A stretch of 64,000 bases of DNA from Epilithonimonas zeae (GCF_023278365.1 NZ_CP075338.1:620001-684000), one strand, 5' to 3'; positions 8,316-18,065 are shown, numbered from the stretch's first letter. Numbers and translations are program-made. The notes: generated from the letters alone by a model not told the origin.

Positions 8316-11300
8316 TTACTTAATAATCATTTTCTTAACTTGTTTGATTCCGGATGATTCTATCTGGTAGAAATATATTCCTGTTGGTAAATCATTGGTG
8401 TTAAATGTTATTCTGTTACTGCCTTTAGAATAAACACCATTCGATATTTCCTTAATCAAACTGCCTTGTGTACTATACAATTTGATGATAACCTTGCCGC
8501 CATTAATTAGATTGAATGGTATTGTTGTGCTGTTTGACGCTGGATTAGGATAATTTTGTCCTAACGTATCCTGTGTTGTGGAAGGGATTAATCCATCCGA
8601 AAGACCAAGTACTGCGTCGTGCTCTGTTTCGAAAAAATAAAGTCCTTTATAAAAAGACTGGTTGCTTACGCTGCCTGCAAGCAAAAGCCTGCCATCGGAA
8701 TGTGGTATCAATCTTTCTCCAAAAAACTCAGCATATTCAGGCCCTGTAAAAAAAGTTTCACCCTTATTCATCCCATTTTTATCAATTTTAAGCAAAGAAG
8801 CGATAGGGAAGGGCTGACTAAAGATTTTATGCGGGAATGGGTCGATAAGGGTCTGATTCATAATATAACTTACATCGGAAGCGTCTATGTAAAAATCATT
8901 ATAATAACGCATGTTTTCTGATTTGACATTCCAGATCTGTTCTCCTGTTGGGCTATATTTTACCAGTTCATTATTGATATCGCCATTGATAGCAAGGCTG
9001 TAGCCGACAACTGCAATATCACCGTTACTGAAAGGTTTAATGGTATAAGATCGTTCATTTTTGTCGGTTTCACCAAAGGTTTTGCTCCAAAGTATATTTC
9101 CTGCAGGACTTATTTTTGCGGTGATAATGTCCTCAAAAAATGTTTCGTTATCTGTTGTATAACCATTGATGTAAATGCTGTTATCATCACTGATATAAAG
9201 ATTGGTTCCGGATGAAGATAAACCATCAACTGCTACGGGTGTGATCCAACCTGGAGATCCATCAGCATTGAACTGAACCGCTGTCAGATTGATATTTTGA
9301 GACATAAAATTACCAGTGCCGTGTGCACCAGTAAGGATCAAACGTTGGTTAGAATCAACTTTTCCATCGCTAATTCTGTAAATTGTATTACCATTCAGTC
9401 CGGGCATATACGTTTTCCATTCCTGAGAACCGTTTGAAGACAATTTGATTCCTAAGAATGACGTTTCGCCGTTTTCAGTTTCTTTAGCAGTACCGCCAAG
9501 ATAAACTGATCCGTCTGCCTGAGGTTCCATAACATAGACCTGAGGATTATACAGCTCAATATTCTGTGACCAAAGTTGCGTGCCATCCGGAGAGAATTTC
9601 ATTACTTTTAAAGCCGGCGGGAATTGCTCAAAACCAGGCAGCAAACATACATAAGTGTTTCCGTTAGCGTCTGCTCTTGCAATAATTCCATCTGCAGGAT
9701 TGCCGTTTTCTGAATTGAAGACATTTTTCCAGGCTACAGAACCTTCTGCATTATGTTTTACAAGGAAATAATTGTTATTCAGCATATTGTCAGAATAGCT
9801 GTAGTAAGATCCGGTGGAAAATGTGTTGCCATTTTTGTCGTTGAAAGAATTAAGCATCGTCGCCTCTGTCGTTCCTTTGTTTGAAAAAACGGCATTCCAT
9901 TCCGTGGACGGACTGGTATTACCAAATTTTGATTTAACAGTTTCAAAAACAGATCCTTTTTCGGTATAATATGAATTGACTGAGAAATAAATATTATCAT
10001 CGTTATCTGTACCTACTCCTGCCATTTGCCCCATACTTGCTAGTCCTGTAGATGTAGAAATTACAAAAGCGGACTGACCTAGAAGATCACCTTCCGGAGA
10101 ATATTTGTAAGCACATGCTGCAACATCCTGTTCCCATTCTTCTGCACCAGGCGTCATACCATTGGAAGAAGCTATAATATTACCTTGTGTATCAAAATTT
10201 AATGAAGCAGTAGAGTTCGTAATAAGATCTGATGTCTCTTTTGCCCAATTCTCAGTACCATCGGTATTATAAGATAATAAAACAGTTCCATCATCTGCAA
10301 AACCACCTGAATGACTTCCAGCTACATATAGTTTATTATTTTTAAATGCAACATTCCATCCGAATGTTCCATCTTCTTCGCTTTTATAAGTTTTAATCCA
10401 TTGCTGCTGCCCCTGAGCATTGTACTTGATAGTTCCTATGCGGTTAAGATAGGTATCGAAAGTTCCAGTAACATAGATATTGCCATCATTATCAGTAGTT
10501 ATGGCCTGAGGCACTGAATTGGTTACATCAGCGATATTTTCAGGATCAGTACTTTCGTAATTATATGTTTGTTCCCAAAGTTTTGCTCCTTCTGAGTTAT
10601 ATTTAATCGTGTGATAATTGAGCCAGCCGTCCGTATTAGGACTGTAACCAGTAACTAAAACATTATCATTATTATCAACAGCTAAAGCCGTTGCTTCGTT
10701 CCAGGTTTCTCCGCCTGCCGGATTTTCTGAACGATGCCATTGTTCAACACCATTGCTATTGTATTTTAGGGTAAGATAATTCACCGAATTTCCAGACCAA
10801 GCTATTCCTGTGATATAAATATTACCACTACTGTCGGTTGTGATACTGTTAGGGATCTCAAGTCCTTCAGCATTGTTGTCAAACGTTGTATCCCATAGCT
10901 TGGATCCGTCAGTGTCATATTTAAGAACCCGAATATCCATATCGTTGCCGTTCCATTTAACGCCGGATACAATAATCTTCCCTGAATTGTCAAATGCTAT
11001 GTGCATTCCATATTCTACAGCATACTGGGCGGCCTGTTCACGTTTCTCCCATAAAGTTTGTCCGTCTCGTCCAACTTTGATGGTAAAAAAATCACCTGAA
11101 ACCTGGTTTTCATTAGAACTACCTCCTGTGATGTAAGTGTTTCCTTCTCCATCTGTGATAGATGCATAGGGTACGTTATTACCTTTATAGGCTTCTCCGC
11201 CGTAGAAGTCATACTTGTTAGATAAATTTTTAGGCTCTGAGATATTTATCCCCATTTGGTACAACATTCTTTGCTGAGGATCTTTAAAGGTTTTATTTCT

Positions 11301-11462
11301 ATTTAATTTAAAAGAATCCCATCGCGATAACAAAGAAATACTGCCACTAGTTTTGGAAGCCAGATAACCATTTTGTTTTTTGAGCGCAGTGCTTTGAGAT
11401 GCGGCGCTTGTATATATTGCTGTTGTCATCAAAACAACAATAGATTTAAGAGTAAATTTCAT
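8316..11462 (-). CDS. Large secreted beta-propeller (SBBP-like repeat) protein with T9SS sorting domain
   Basis: A 1048-aa exported protein. Residues 1-22 or so are a Sec signal peptide. The bulk consists of repeated blades with the pattern D-x-x-G-N-I-Y-V-T-G (for example SSGNIYITGIAW, NDGNIYVTGTFD, NNDNVLVTGYSP), as in SBBP/beta-propeller repeats. The last 80 or so residues form a type A T9SS sorting domain (LGQNYPNPASNSTTIPF, then YFYQIESSGIKQVKKMIIK). It should be delivered to the cell surface or secreted. Enzymatic residues were not recognised, so a binding or adhesion role is only possible. It forms its own transcription unit, with a terminator after it and a roughly 420-bp upstream region. 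Confidence 0.87.
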   Translation of the reverse strand: MKFTLKSIVVLMTTAIYTSAASQSTALKKQNGYLASKTSGSISLLSRWDSFKLNRNKTFKDPQQRMLYQMGINISEPKNLSNKYDFYGGEAYKGNNVPYASITDGEGNTYITGGSSNENQVSGDFFTIKVGRDGQTLWEKREQAAQYAVEYGMHIAFDNSGKIIVSGVKWNGNDMDIRVLKYDTDGSKLWDTTFDNNAEGLEIPNSITTDSSGNIYITGIAWSGNSVNYLTLKYNSNGVEQWHRSENPAGGETWNEATALAVDNNDNVLVTGYSPNTDGWLNYHTIKYNSEGAKLWEQTYNYESTDPENIADVTNSVPQAITTDNDGNIYVTGTFDTYLNRIGTIKYNAQGQQQWIKTYKSEEDGTFGWNVAFKNNKLYVAGSHSGGFADDGTVLLSYNTDGTENWAKETSDLITNSTASLNFDTQGNIIASSNGMTPGAEEWEQDVAACAYKYSPEGDLLGQSAFVISTSTGLASMGQMAGVGTDNDDNIYFSVNSYYTEKGSVFETVKSKFGNTSPSTEWNAVFSNKGTTEATMLNSFNDKNGNTFSTGSYYSYSDNMLNNNYFLVKHNAEGSVAWKNVFNSENGNPADGIIARADANGNTYVCLLPGFEQFPPALKVMKFSPDGTQLWSQNIELYNPQVYVMEPQADGSVYLGGTAKETENGETSFLGIKLSSNGSQEWKTYMPGLNGNTIYRISDGKVDSNQRLILTGAHGTGNFMSQNINLTAVQFNADGSPGWITPVAVDGLSSSGTNLYISDDNSIYINGYTTDNETFFEDIITAKISPAGNILWSKTFGETDKNERSYTIKPFSNGDIAVVGYSLAINGDINNELVKYSPTGEQIWNVKSENMRYYNDFYIDASDVSYIMNQTLIDPFPHKIFSQPFPIASLLKIDKNGMNKGETFFTGPEYAEFFGERLIPHSDGRLLLAGSVSNQSFYKGLYFFETEHDAVLGLSDGLIPSTTQDTLGQNYPNPASNSTTIPFNLINGGKVIIKLYSTQGSLIKEISNGVYSKGSNRITFNTNDLPTGIYFYQIESSGIKQVKKMIIK

Positions 11463-11885
11463 CTAATACAATTTAATTGTTTTAGGTAAATTTATTCTTT
11501 AAATCAATCTGCAGTAAACTTATAGTGTTGACATCTGTGTTGACAATTGACGTGATAGAAGCATCTTATGCTTTAAATTTTAGCAGAATATAAATATTTT
11601 ACTCTTATGAAATCTAAAAAGCTTATCATTCATTTTAATCTTCAACCAATTCTTTACAACGTGACTTCTGGCTGTTAGAGCGTCTACTTCTTATCAGTAA
11701 GAGGGCTGGATAGCCGTAAATAAAACTACATAATTTTTTCCTGTAAGCAGAAAGGCAAAACAAGTCTGGTTTTTATGAAAAAATCAGTATAGCAACTAGG
11801 CTTATCAGATTAAAAATGAGGGTTTTCATAAATTTAAAAATATATTAGATGAACAAAAGGATATAGTTAAGTAATATCTTGGATA
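11463..11885. other. Intergenic region upstream of the 1048-aa T9SS gene
   Basis: No convincing gene was found. The part next to the T9SS start holds a candidate promoter on the minus strand: TTG, 21 bp, then TAAGTTTA (one mismatch to TAnnTTTG). Overlapping it are two direct copies of GTGTTGACA, at 11525-11533 and 11537-11545 on the plus strand, which could be a regulator site. The left part, towards the IS element, shows nothing clear. Confidence 0.4.
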
Positions 11886-11897
11886 TGCAAACAAAAT

Positions 11898-11915
11898 TTC
11901 CAGTATAAGTTAAGC
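11898..11915 (+). repeat. Left terminal inverted repeat of the IS3 element
   Basis: TTCCAGTATAAGTTAAGC matches the inverse of 13106-13123 at 16 of 18 positions. It overlaps the orfB stop codon. Confidence 0.65.
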
Positions 11916-12737
11916 TACATTTTGATAAATTTTGTTTTGATTGTTAAACTCTTCAATAGTTTGATAATTCAAGGCACTGTGGCGTCTTTTTTTGTTGTAC
12001 CATATTTCAATATATTCAAATATTTCCAGCTCCATTTTTTCTTTTGTAATAAGCTTGTTTCCATAAATCAGTTCTGTTTTCAAAGATTTGAAAAAGCTCT
12101 CTGCCACAGCGTTATCCCAACAATTTCCTCTCCGGCTCATGCTTCTTGTAACTCCATAAAATTCCAGAGTATTTGCAAATTTTCTGCTTGCATATTGAAC
12201 GCCTCTGTCGCTATGAAAAATTAGACTTTCCCCTATTTTTCTGTTTTTGACAGCCATTTTCCAGGCAGAAAGACTTGTCTCTTCGGTGCTCATTCCGTTG
12301 CTTAAACTCCATCCAATGATTTTCCGATCATACAAATCAATCACTGTTGTCAAGTACAAAAATCCTTCTTTGGTTTGAATGTAGGTAATATCAGAAACCC
12401 AAACTTGCGCAGGTTTTTCGGCTATAAAATTCCTGTCCAGCACATTTTCTACCACCAAATAATTGTGTTTAGAGTTTGTAGTCACTTTAAATTTCTTGCT
12501 CAGTTTACTTCGCAGTCCAAGCTCTTTCATATATTTAGCCACTGTGACTCGGGATATTTTGTAACCCAAGGAATTTAGCTCAGACGTAATCCTAGGGCTG
12601 CCATAGCGCTGTTTTGATGAAAAATATATTGAAGTGATTTGCTGTTTTATTTTTTCCTTCAAAAGCAATTTCTTGCTGCAAGGCCTGTTTTTCCATTTGT
12701 AATAACCACTGGAACATAGTTTTAAAACATTGCACAT
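11910..12737 (-). CDS. IS3-family transposase OrfB (DDE integrase core)
   Basis: The 275-aa catalytic subunit. The N-terminal part (CSSGYYKWKNR) and HTH_21-like region (RYGSPRITSELNSLGYKISRVTVAKYM) precede the rve integrase core with DDE residues in VWVSDITYIQ, IFHSDRGVQYAS and DNAVAESFFKSLK. The reading frame is also open upstream of this ATG for about 29 codons, back to the A7G motif in orfA. The functional product is therefore expected to be an OrfAB fusion made by -1 ribosomal frameshifting, as known for IS3 elements. No inactivating mutation was seen. Confidence 0.92.
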   Translation of the reverse strand: MCNVLKLCSSGYYKWKNRPCSKKLLLKEKIKQQITSIYFSSKQRYGSPRITSELNSLGYKISRVTVAKYMKELGLRSKLSKKFKVTTNSKHNYLVVENVLDRNFIAEKPAQVWVSDITYIQTKEGFLYLTTVIDLYDRKIIGWSLSNGMSTEETSLSAWKMAVKNRKIGESLIFHSDRGVQYASRKFANTLEFYGVTRSMSRRGNCWDNAVAESFFKSLKTELIYGNKLITKEKMELEIFEYIEIWYNKKRRHSALNYQTIEEFNNQNKIYQNVA

Positions 12738-12784
12738 CTTTTCAATCGGGAAAATAGATTCATTATTTTTTATGAATTTATATT

Positions 12785-13084
12785 TCAGCGACCGCTCTTG
12801 GAGAAGATGCCGATTGCTTTTTTTAATATATCTCGTTCTAATTCTGCATCCTTCAACTTTTTTTCCAGCTCATGAATCTTTTCCTGTTCGGGTGTCAGTT
12901 TCAGTTTTCCATTCCCTGGAAAACTTCTTTCTCCAAATTCTTCGTACTCCTTACGCCATTTGTAAAGCAGCGTGACTGCGATTCCCAGCTCCCTTGCGAG
13001 TTCTGACACATTAGTTCGTTCTTTGCTTAGCTCAACAGCTTTGGTTTTAAAAGCAGGATCGTAGATTTTTCGCTCTCCTTTCAT
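12785..13084 (-). CDS. IS3-family transposase OrfA (HTH, leucine zipper)
   Basis: A 99-aa protein with an N-terminal helix-turn-helix (YDPAFKTKAVELSKER, VSELARELGIAVTLLYKWRKEY) that recognises the IS ends, and a coiled coil (KIHELEKKLKDAELERDILKKA). The slippery heptamer A-AAA-AAG lies at 12818-12824, inside the codons for ILKKA. A -1 shift there joins the OrfB frame without meeting a stop codon. In the unshifted frame OrfA ends 12 codons later. Confidence 0.92.
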   Translation of the reverse strand: MKGERKIYDPAFKTKAVELSKERTNVSELARELGIAVTLLYKWRKEYEEFGERSFPGNGKLKLTPEQEKIHELEKKLKDAELERDILKKAIGIFSKSGR

Positions 13085-13105
13085 AGGTTAAAATTAAGGT
13101 TTTAT

Positions 13106-13123
13106 GCTTAACTTTAACTGGAA
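13106..13123 (-). repeat. Right terminal inverted repeat of the IS3 element
   Basis: GCTTAACTTTAACTGGAA on the plus strand pairs with the left repeat at 11898-11915. It lies just upstream of orfA and may overlap its promoter. Confidence 0.65.
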
Positions 13124-13264
13124 GCTAAATTAGTACATCCATCTGTCAATACTGAGTTATAACCATTTCAATACTTTGACTAAGAAATTGAATAAGTGTC
13201 ATAAGATTAAAAAATCATAATTAATAAACTACAATTTAGTGGATAATATCTGGTAGTAAGAACA

Positions 13265-13298
13265 CAAAAAAACCAGACAGCAATAAGATGTCTGGTTT
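13265..13298 (-). terminator. Intrinsic terminator of the choice-of-anchor T9SS gene
   Basis: A perfect 10-bp stem (AAACCAGACA / TGTCTGGTTT) with a 9-nt loop, followed on the minus strand by a run of T. It lies about 20 bp after the stop codon. Confidence 0.85.
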
Positions 13299-13316
13299 AA
13301 TTTTGTATTGATCTGA

Positions 13317-14999
13317 TTAGTGGTTGATTAGGATTTTTTTACTTACAATTCCTGAAGAGGTTTCGATCTGTGCAATATAATAACCTGATGGAAGAGAACT
13401 CACATTCAATTCTGTTCTGCTGTCAGTCATATCTTGATTTAGTACAATTTGTCCTGCAGAATTAATAAGACTTATATTCATTAGCCTGCTGTTCGGTTGC
13501 GTTTTTATTTTCAGGATGTCAGTCACAGGATTAGGGTAGACCTGTACAAGCGCTGATTTAGAGACGTCATCAATGACTGACATTGTACCATCTTCAAAAA
13601 ATAAAGTCAGGTTGGGAACATAAAGAACAGGGAAACCTTCTGGTGGGTTCAAAGCATCAAAAGGCTGTTCGTCACCGTCTCTGCTTCGGGAGTAAATAGG
13701 CTCTTCGGAAAAGGTACCAATAAATGTTGACCATAGCACCATTTGTGGATGACTTTTATTGGTATAAACTACAAGATTTTTTCCTGAATAATTGAAAGAA
13801 TTCTGAAGCGGTATATAAAGCTGGTTGAAACCTTTCTTAAAATTCATTTTACCATCAAAAACTTTAGTAAAAGATGACGGTGTTAACCATTCTGAAGACA
13901 AATCTTCCTGATCAGTCTCAGCCAAAAATATCTGAATCGGAATGTCATTATTGTCTTCATCAAACTGACAAGTATATTGCAATCCGGTAATTTTAGCGTT
14001 ATTTGTTCCAATCTGTTGCGAAGTATACATACTCTGCCCTAAACTATAAAAATTGAAAAAATTAAATGGGATGGAATGCTGCAGTGTAAAAGATCCAGAG
14101 CCGATCTGTACGTTTTTGGTTCCATCTTTCATAATATGTACTGCCAGATCTCGGGATTGGTCGTTAGTTGTATTTTCATCGCCTGAAAGTTCTACCAAGG
14201 CATAAACCGATTGTTGAGGCATATCGCTTTCCTGTGGTGTCCAAGTCAGGATCTTCTGTGATTTTTCTCCGAAACTAATGGGATCTCCTGCAACGGATGC
14301 CAGTTCTGTACCGCTACTTGATTTCAATTTGATATTGTAATTACTCTGTGTTAATTGTCCGCCGTTGGTAACCTCAACCATAAGCATAGCAGATTGTCCG
14401 GCATTCACAGAAGTGTTACCACTGATTTGACTTACCAAAAGATCTTTGTCAGGTACAGCGTCAATTCTTACATCATCAACTGCCCATCCATTGATAAAAA
14501 AGTTACTGCCATCGTAACGGAAGGCATATTGTATTTGTGTTGCATTTTCAGGAACTGTGATAAAGTAAGTGAAACGATCCTGTGGAATGTTAAGTGTCCC
14601 TAAAGGTTTTTCCCAAAGTGTTTGCCAGGTTTGGCCACCGTCAAATGTCACATCCGCTCCAATAGTTTCCCCTGCATCGCCAAGGAAATTAATTAGATAT
14701 TGATTGTAAGATAAAGCCAGTCGCTTATGTCCTGCGGTATTGATCACCGGCGAAACCAATCGGCTCAAACCGACCTGCATCCCGTAGGTCATATAAAGTT
14801 CGGGGGCTGTTCCGCCTGATATCTGCGAATTATTGATAGACCAGCCCGGTGGTTGTTCTGCTTTGATTTCCCAACCAGGCGGCAGACCACCAGCAGGATA
14901 AGAAAAGCTTTCTGTATAAATCGTCTGCTGAGCAGATGCCAGACCTCCATAGAAAAGATAAGCAGGAAGGACTGAAAGCAAAGTAAAAATTTTCTTCAT
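13317..14999 (-). CDS. T9SS-secreted choice-of-anchor J / CARDB-like protein
   Basis: A 560-aa exported protein. Residues 1-23 are a signal peptide. Residues of about 25-180 form a choice-of-anchor/MAM-like beta-sandwich (ESFSYPAGGLPPGWEI, LYMTYG, WAVDDVRID). Residues of about 185-295 resemble a CARDB adhesion domain (VSQISGNTSVNAGQSAMLMVEVTN). The C-terminus is a type A T9SS sorting domain (VQVYPNPVTDILKI, GYYIAQIETSSGIVSKKILI). No catalytic motif was recognised, so adhesion or binding is the best guess. It is divergent from the sensor kinase at 15191, with about 190 bp between them. Confidence 0.85.
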   Translation of the reverse strand: MKKIFTLLSVLPAYLFYGGLASAQQTIYTESFSYPAGGLPPGWEIKAEQPPGWSINNSQISGGTAPELYMTYGMQVGLSRLVSPVINTAGHKRLALSYNQYLINFLGDAGETIGADVTFDGGQTWQTLWEKPLGTLNIPQDRFTYFITVPENATQIQYAFRYDGSNFFINGWAVDDVRIDAVPDKDLLVSQISGNTSVNAGQSAMLMVEVTNGGQLTQSNYNIKLKSSSGTELASVAGDPISFGEKSQKILTWTPQESDMPQQSVYALVELSGDENTTNDQSRDLAVHIMKDGTKNVQIGSGSFTLQHSIPFNFFNFYSLGQSMYTSQQIGTNNAKITGLQYTCQFDEDNNDIPIQIFLAETDQEDLSSEWLTPSSFTKVFDGKMNFKKGFNQLYIPLQNSFNYSGKNLVVYTNKSHPQMVLWSTFIGTFSEEPIYSRSRDGDEQPFDALNPPEGFPVLYVPNLTLFFEDGTMSVIDDVSKSALVQVYPNPVTDILKIKTQPNSRLMNISLINSAGQIVLNQDMTDSRTELNVSSLPSGYYIAQIETSSGIVSKKILINH

Positions 15000-15190
15000 A
15001 ACAATAATGATATGTGGTTAATGATTACAAATTAACTCTATTACTAACATTAAAACAATTCGTGATAGTTGCTAAATTTCAGTAGGTCAGCTAAGTACTG
15101 GTACTTAATTTTATCCTGAAGCCTTAAAAAAAACACCAATTTTCAGGATTTAACGCCATATTTGTATGATGCATTTGAAATGCTGAACAT

Positions 15191-17140
15191 ATGAAACGGT
15201 CCTATATTCTTACTTTACCCAGTATCCGCAAGCTTATATCTCTCAGCAAAATTATACTACTGCTGATTCTATGTCTATCCTGTGAGTATAAGAATAATAA
15301 ATCAAATGACCATCAAGAAAATTACGACAGTCAATTTAATGAGATACATAAGCTCGTTTATGAGAACCCATCATTAGCTCGCCGAAGCGCTTCACAGATT
15401 CTAAAACAAATTTCTAAAGAAAATGTTGAGGCTAAGGTTATATGTCTGAAATACATCGGTTCGTCTTATGCATTTGAAACACAGTATTCAGAAGCGATCA
15501 CATATTACAAAAAAGCATTATCGTTTGCAGAGAAGTTAAATTTCTATTATGAAATCGGCAATCTAAATAACAATCTAGGTACCATTTATAATGAATTTGG
15601 GAACTATAGAGCCGCATATATGTATTTTGTAAAGGCTCTTCAAAATTATGATTTGTCTGGACACAAAGAAAAAAAAACAGGAACACTTAACAATATTGGA
15701 TTAACATACCTTAATCTTAATCATTACGATAAAGCGTTGGGTTATTTTAAAAAAGCCCTCAACTCAAGCACGATCAATAATGATAGCATCCTTACCGCTA
15801 CCATCCTCAATAATATAGCGATATGCAATTTTTCTAAAAAGGATACCAATAGAGGAATGAAAAACCTTCGGCAATCAATACTATTATCTGAGAAAGCTCA
15901 TAACCTATACGGAACTTGTGTATCTTATCAGATTATGGGCAATACTTATTTATCACTGAATGAAAAAAGCAAAGCTTATAATGCCTATTCAAAGAGTGTT
16001 GTAATAGCAAAAAACGCAGGCCTTGTTCATCTTCTTGCCGTCTCCAAAGTGGGGCTGGCCAGACTTGCGTTATCTGAAAATAATACTGCTAAAGCCAAAC
16101 TATTAGCTGATGAAGTTATGGCGGTATCTGAACAAAATAACAGCCAGTCTCTAAAAGCAGATGCTCTTCAGCTTTTAGCTAGTATTTATGAGAGTAGGAA
16201 AGATTACAAAGAGAGCCTGAAGTATTTCGAAGCGCATACGAAACTGAAGGAAGAGATGACTAATAGCTCGATTGTTAATCAGATCTATGATGTGGAAGTA
16301 GATTATCTCAACCAGCTCAATCAGCTTCAGACACTAGAGCTGGAAAAGAAAGAGCTCGCTATCAGTAATAAAAATATTATACTGCTACTGATGTCTTTGG
16401 TATTTATGATTATTTTTGGAGGGCTCTATTTTCTATACCGTAACCATCAGAATAAGCAGAAAGTAAAACTTCAGGAAACCATCATCGAGTTGAACAGGCG
16501 AAAATCCAACGCGGCACTTGAAGCTGAGATCAGAGAAAGAAAAAGAATTGGACGTGAGTTGCACGACAGTCTCGGGTATCTGTTATCTTTAGCAGGTCTT
16601 AATGCCAGTGTTTTACAGAAACGCAACGATATTAATGAAATCAAAAAAAGTGAACTTATTGCAGCTCTAATGGAAAGTATTAATGAGGCATTCGATGAGG
16701 TAAGAAATATTTCCCACAATCTGGCTCCATCACTATTATCAGAACAAGGCATCAAAGGTGCTTTAAAAAATATCGCAGATAAGGTTAACCAAAGCGGTAA
16801 GATTAAAATGAGTTTTGATACCTTTGGTCTGCAGCAGCATTTAGATGATCTGATAGAGAATATCCTCTACCGTACCATTCAGGAAATAGTGAATAATACT
16901 ATCAAACATGCGGATGCATCTGAATTATTTGTTCAGGTTGCCAAGGACTCCCATCAGATTACGCTGATCTCTGAAGACAATGGAAGAGGATTCGATGTTG
17001 AAAAACTTGAAGACGAAGCAAGTTTTGGGCTGGCACATATCAGATCGTGGATAGAAAACTTAAACGGTAGTATGCATATTGATTCAAAAATAAACAGAGG
17101 AACAATTATTAGTATAATGATTCCCATAAACATTGAATAA
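15191..17140 (+). CDS. TPR-containing NarX/LiaS-type sensor histidine kinase
   Basis: A 649-aa membrane kinase. The N-terminus has a lipoprotein-like signal (LILCLSC near residue 34). Residues of about 60-375 contain six or more TPR units (YSEAITYYKKALSFAEK, NYRAAYMYFVKALQNY and others). A transmembrane helix follows near 395-412 (IILLLMSLVFMIIFGGLYFLY), then a HisKA_3 dimerisation domain with RKRIGRELHDSLGYLL (His458 is the predicted phospho-acceptor) and an ATPase domain (IVNNTIKHADA, EDNGRGFD, SFGLAHIRSWI). The response regulator starts 5 bp downstream, so the two form a two-component system. The signal is unknown. Confidence 0.92.
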   Translation: MKRSYILTLPSIRKLISLSKIILLLILCLSCEYKNNKSNDHQENYDSQFNEIHKLVYENPSLARRSASQILKQISKENVEAKVICLKYIGSSYAFETQYSEAITYYKKALSFAEKLNFYYEIGNLNNNLGTIYNEFGNYRAAYMYFVKALQNYDLSGHKEKKTGTLNNIGLTYLNLNHYDKALGYFKKALNSSTINNDSILTATILNNIAICNFSKKDTNRGMKNLRQSILLSEKAHNLYGTCVSYQIMGNTYLSLNEKSKAYNAYSKSVVIAKNAGLVHLLAVSKVGLARLALSENNTAKAKLLADEVMAVSEQNNSQSLKADALQLLASIYESRKDYKESLKYFEAHTKLKEEMTNSSIVNQIYDVEVDYLNQLNQLQTLELEKKELAISNKNIILLLMSLVFMIIFGGLYFLYRNHQNKQKVKLQETIIELNRRKSNAALEAEIRERKRIGRELHDSLGYLLSLAGLNASVLQKRNDINEIKKSELIAALMESINEAFDEVRNISHNLAPSLLSEQGIKGALKNIADKVNQSGKIKMSFDTFGLQQHLDDLIENILYRTIQEIVNNTIKHADASELFVQVAKDSHQITLISEDNGRGFDVEKLEDEASFGLAHIRSWIENLNGSMHIDSKINRGTIISIMIPINIE

Positions 17141-17145
17141 CACGT

Positions 17146-17811
17146 ATGGCAGATCACACAATAAAGGTTTTGATAGTGGACGATCATCAATTGATGATCG
17201 AGGGACTCAAAGTACTTCTTGAAGATGAATTATGGATCAAAGTAGTCTCTGGTGCAGCATCAATGGATGAAGCAATCAAAATTTTAGAGGAGCAGCAGGT
17301 TGATATTATTCTAATGGATATCAATATGCCTGAAATATCGGGAATAGATATGACCAAGAAGATCAGAGAACTCTACCCGGCAGTCAAAGTTATTGCTTTA
17401 ACCATGCACGAAGATATTTCAGTTATTTCAAAAATGATCAAGGCTGGTGCTTCGGGCTACATTCTAAAAAGGACGAATATGCAAGAGGTAGTTGATGCTA
17501 TTAGAGCGGTTCATCAAAACGGTCGCTACCTTAGTGCCAGTGTCCAGCACGTCATAATGGATAATCTGATGAGTCCCGAAGAGCTTTTAGATGCTGCTGA
17601 AGAAGACAAGCCTGTATTGTCGTCCAGGGAACTGGAAGTACTTCGACTAATTGCTAAAGAGTTTAGTAACGAACAGATTGGAGAAGCACTGTATATCAGT
17701 GAACGGACTGTAGAAGCACATCGGAGAAATATCTTTATCAAAACAAAAACCAAGTCTATCGTAGGATTAATTAAATATGCACTTAATGAAGGGCTTGTGG
17801 AATTGGATTAA
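17146..17811 (+). CDS. NarL/FixJ-type response regulator
   Basis: A 221-aa two-domain regulator. The receiver domain (residues of about 6-125) has the acidic pocket (VDDH), the phospho-acceptor Asp58 in LMDINMPEISG, Thr in ALTMHED and Lys in ILKRT. The C-terminal LuxR-type HTH (LSSRELEVLRLIAKEFSNEQ, YISERTVEAHRRNI) binds DNA. It is only 5 bp after the TPR kinase and is almost certainly its partner. Confidence 0.94.
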   Translation: MADHTIKVLIVDDHQLMIEGLKVLLEDELWIKVVSGAASMDEAIKILEEQQVDIILMDINMPEISGIDMTKKIRELYPAVKVIALTMHEDISVISKMIKAGASGYILKRTNMQEVVDAIRAVHQNGRYLSASVQHVIMDNLMSPEELLDAAEEDKPVLSSRELEVLRLIAKEFSNEQIGEALYISERTVEAHRRNIFIKTKTKSIVGLIKYALNEGLVELD

Positions 17812-17858
17812 CAACTTAGGCTAATAAATTAATAACTTTTTAAATTTTTAATTACACA

Positions 17859-18062
17859 ATGAGTGAGAAACAAAATAAAAAACCAGTTAAACTATGTTAT
17901 GAACATATCGGTGGAAAGCTTGGTGAACTTTTACTGGAACGGTTTATAGCCAAGGGATGGATTGAAAAAGCTGATCCTAAAGAGAAAAATTATTTAATCA
18001 CTGCAATAGGAGAGATTGAGTTCGCTAAACTAGGCATTGATCTATCAAAAATCAAATCATAA
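17859..18062 (+). CDS. Small ArsR-like winged-helix C-terminal domain protein (67 aa)
   Basis: The sequence (CYEHIGGKLGELLLERFIAKGWI, then a short linker and FAKLGIDL) resembles the C-terminal third of ArsR/SmtB-type regulators of the 'TCYDHLAGRLG' group, but the N-terminal winged-helix DNA-binding part is missing. It therefore could be a stand-alone effector or dimerisation module, or a remnant. It starts 48 bp after the response regulator. The next gene is in the same reading frame after a single TAA and one CCC codon, and has no ATG of its own. Co-transcription with the AraC-type gene is likely. Confidence 0.6.
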   Translation: MSEKQNKKPVKLCYEHIGGKLGELLLERFIAKGWIEKADPKEKNYLITAIGEIEFAKLGIDLSKIKS

Positions 18063-18065
18063 CCC

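Larger units (their letters stand above)
11886..13137 (-). mobile_element. IS3-family insertion sequence
   Basis: The element contains orfA and orfB on the minus strand plus imperfect inverted repeats just outside them: TTCCAGTATAAGTTAAGC at 11898-11915 and, inverted, GCTTAACTTTAACTGGAA at 13106-13123. The outer ends are set at the nearest TG/CA dinucleotides and are uncertain by several bases. I could not identify a target-site duplication. Both ORFs look intact and the slippery A7G frameshift site is present, so the copy may be active. Confidence 0.8.
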
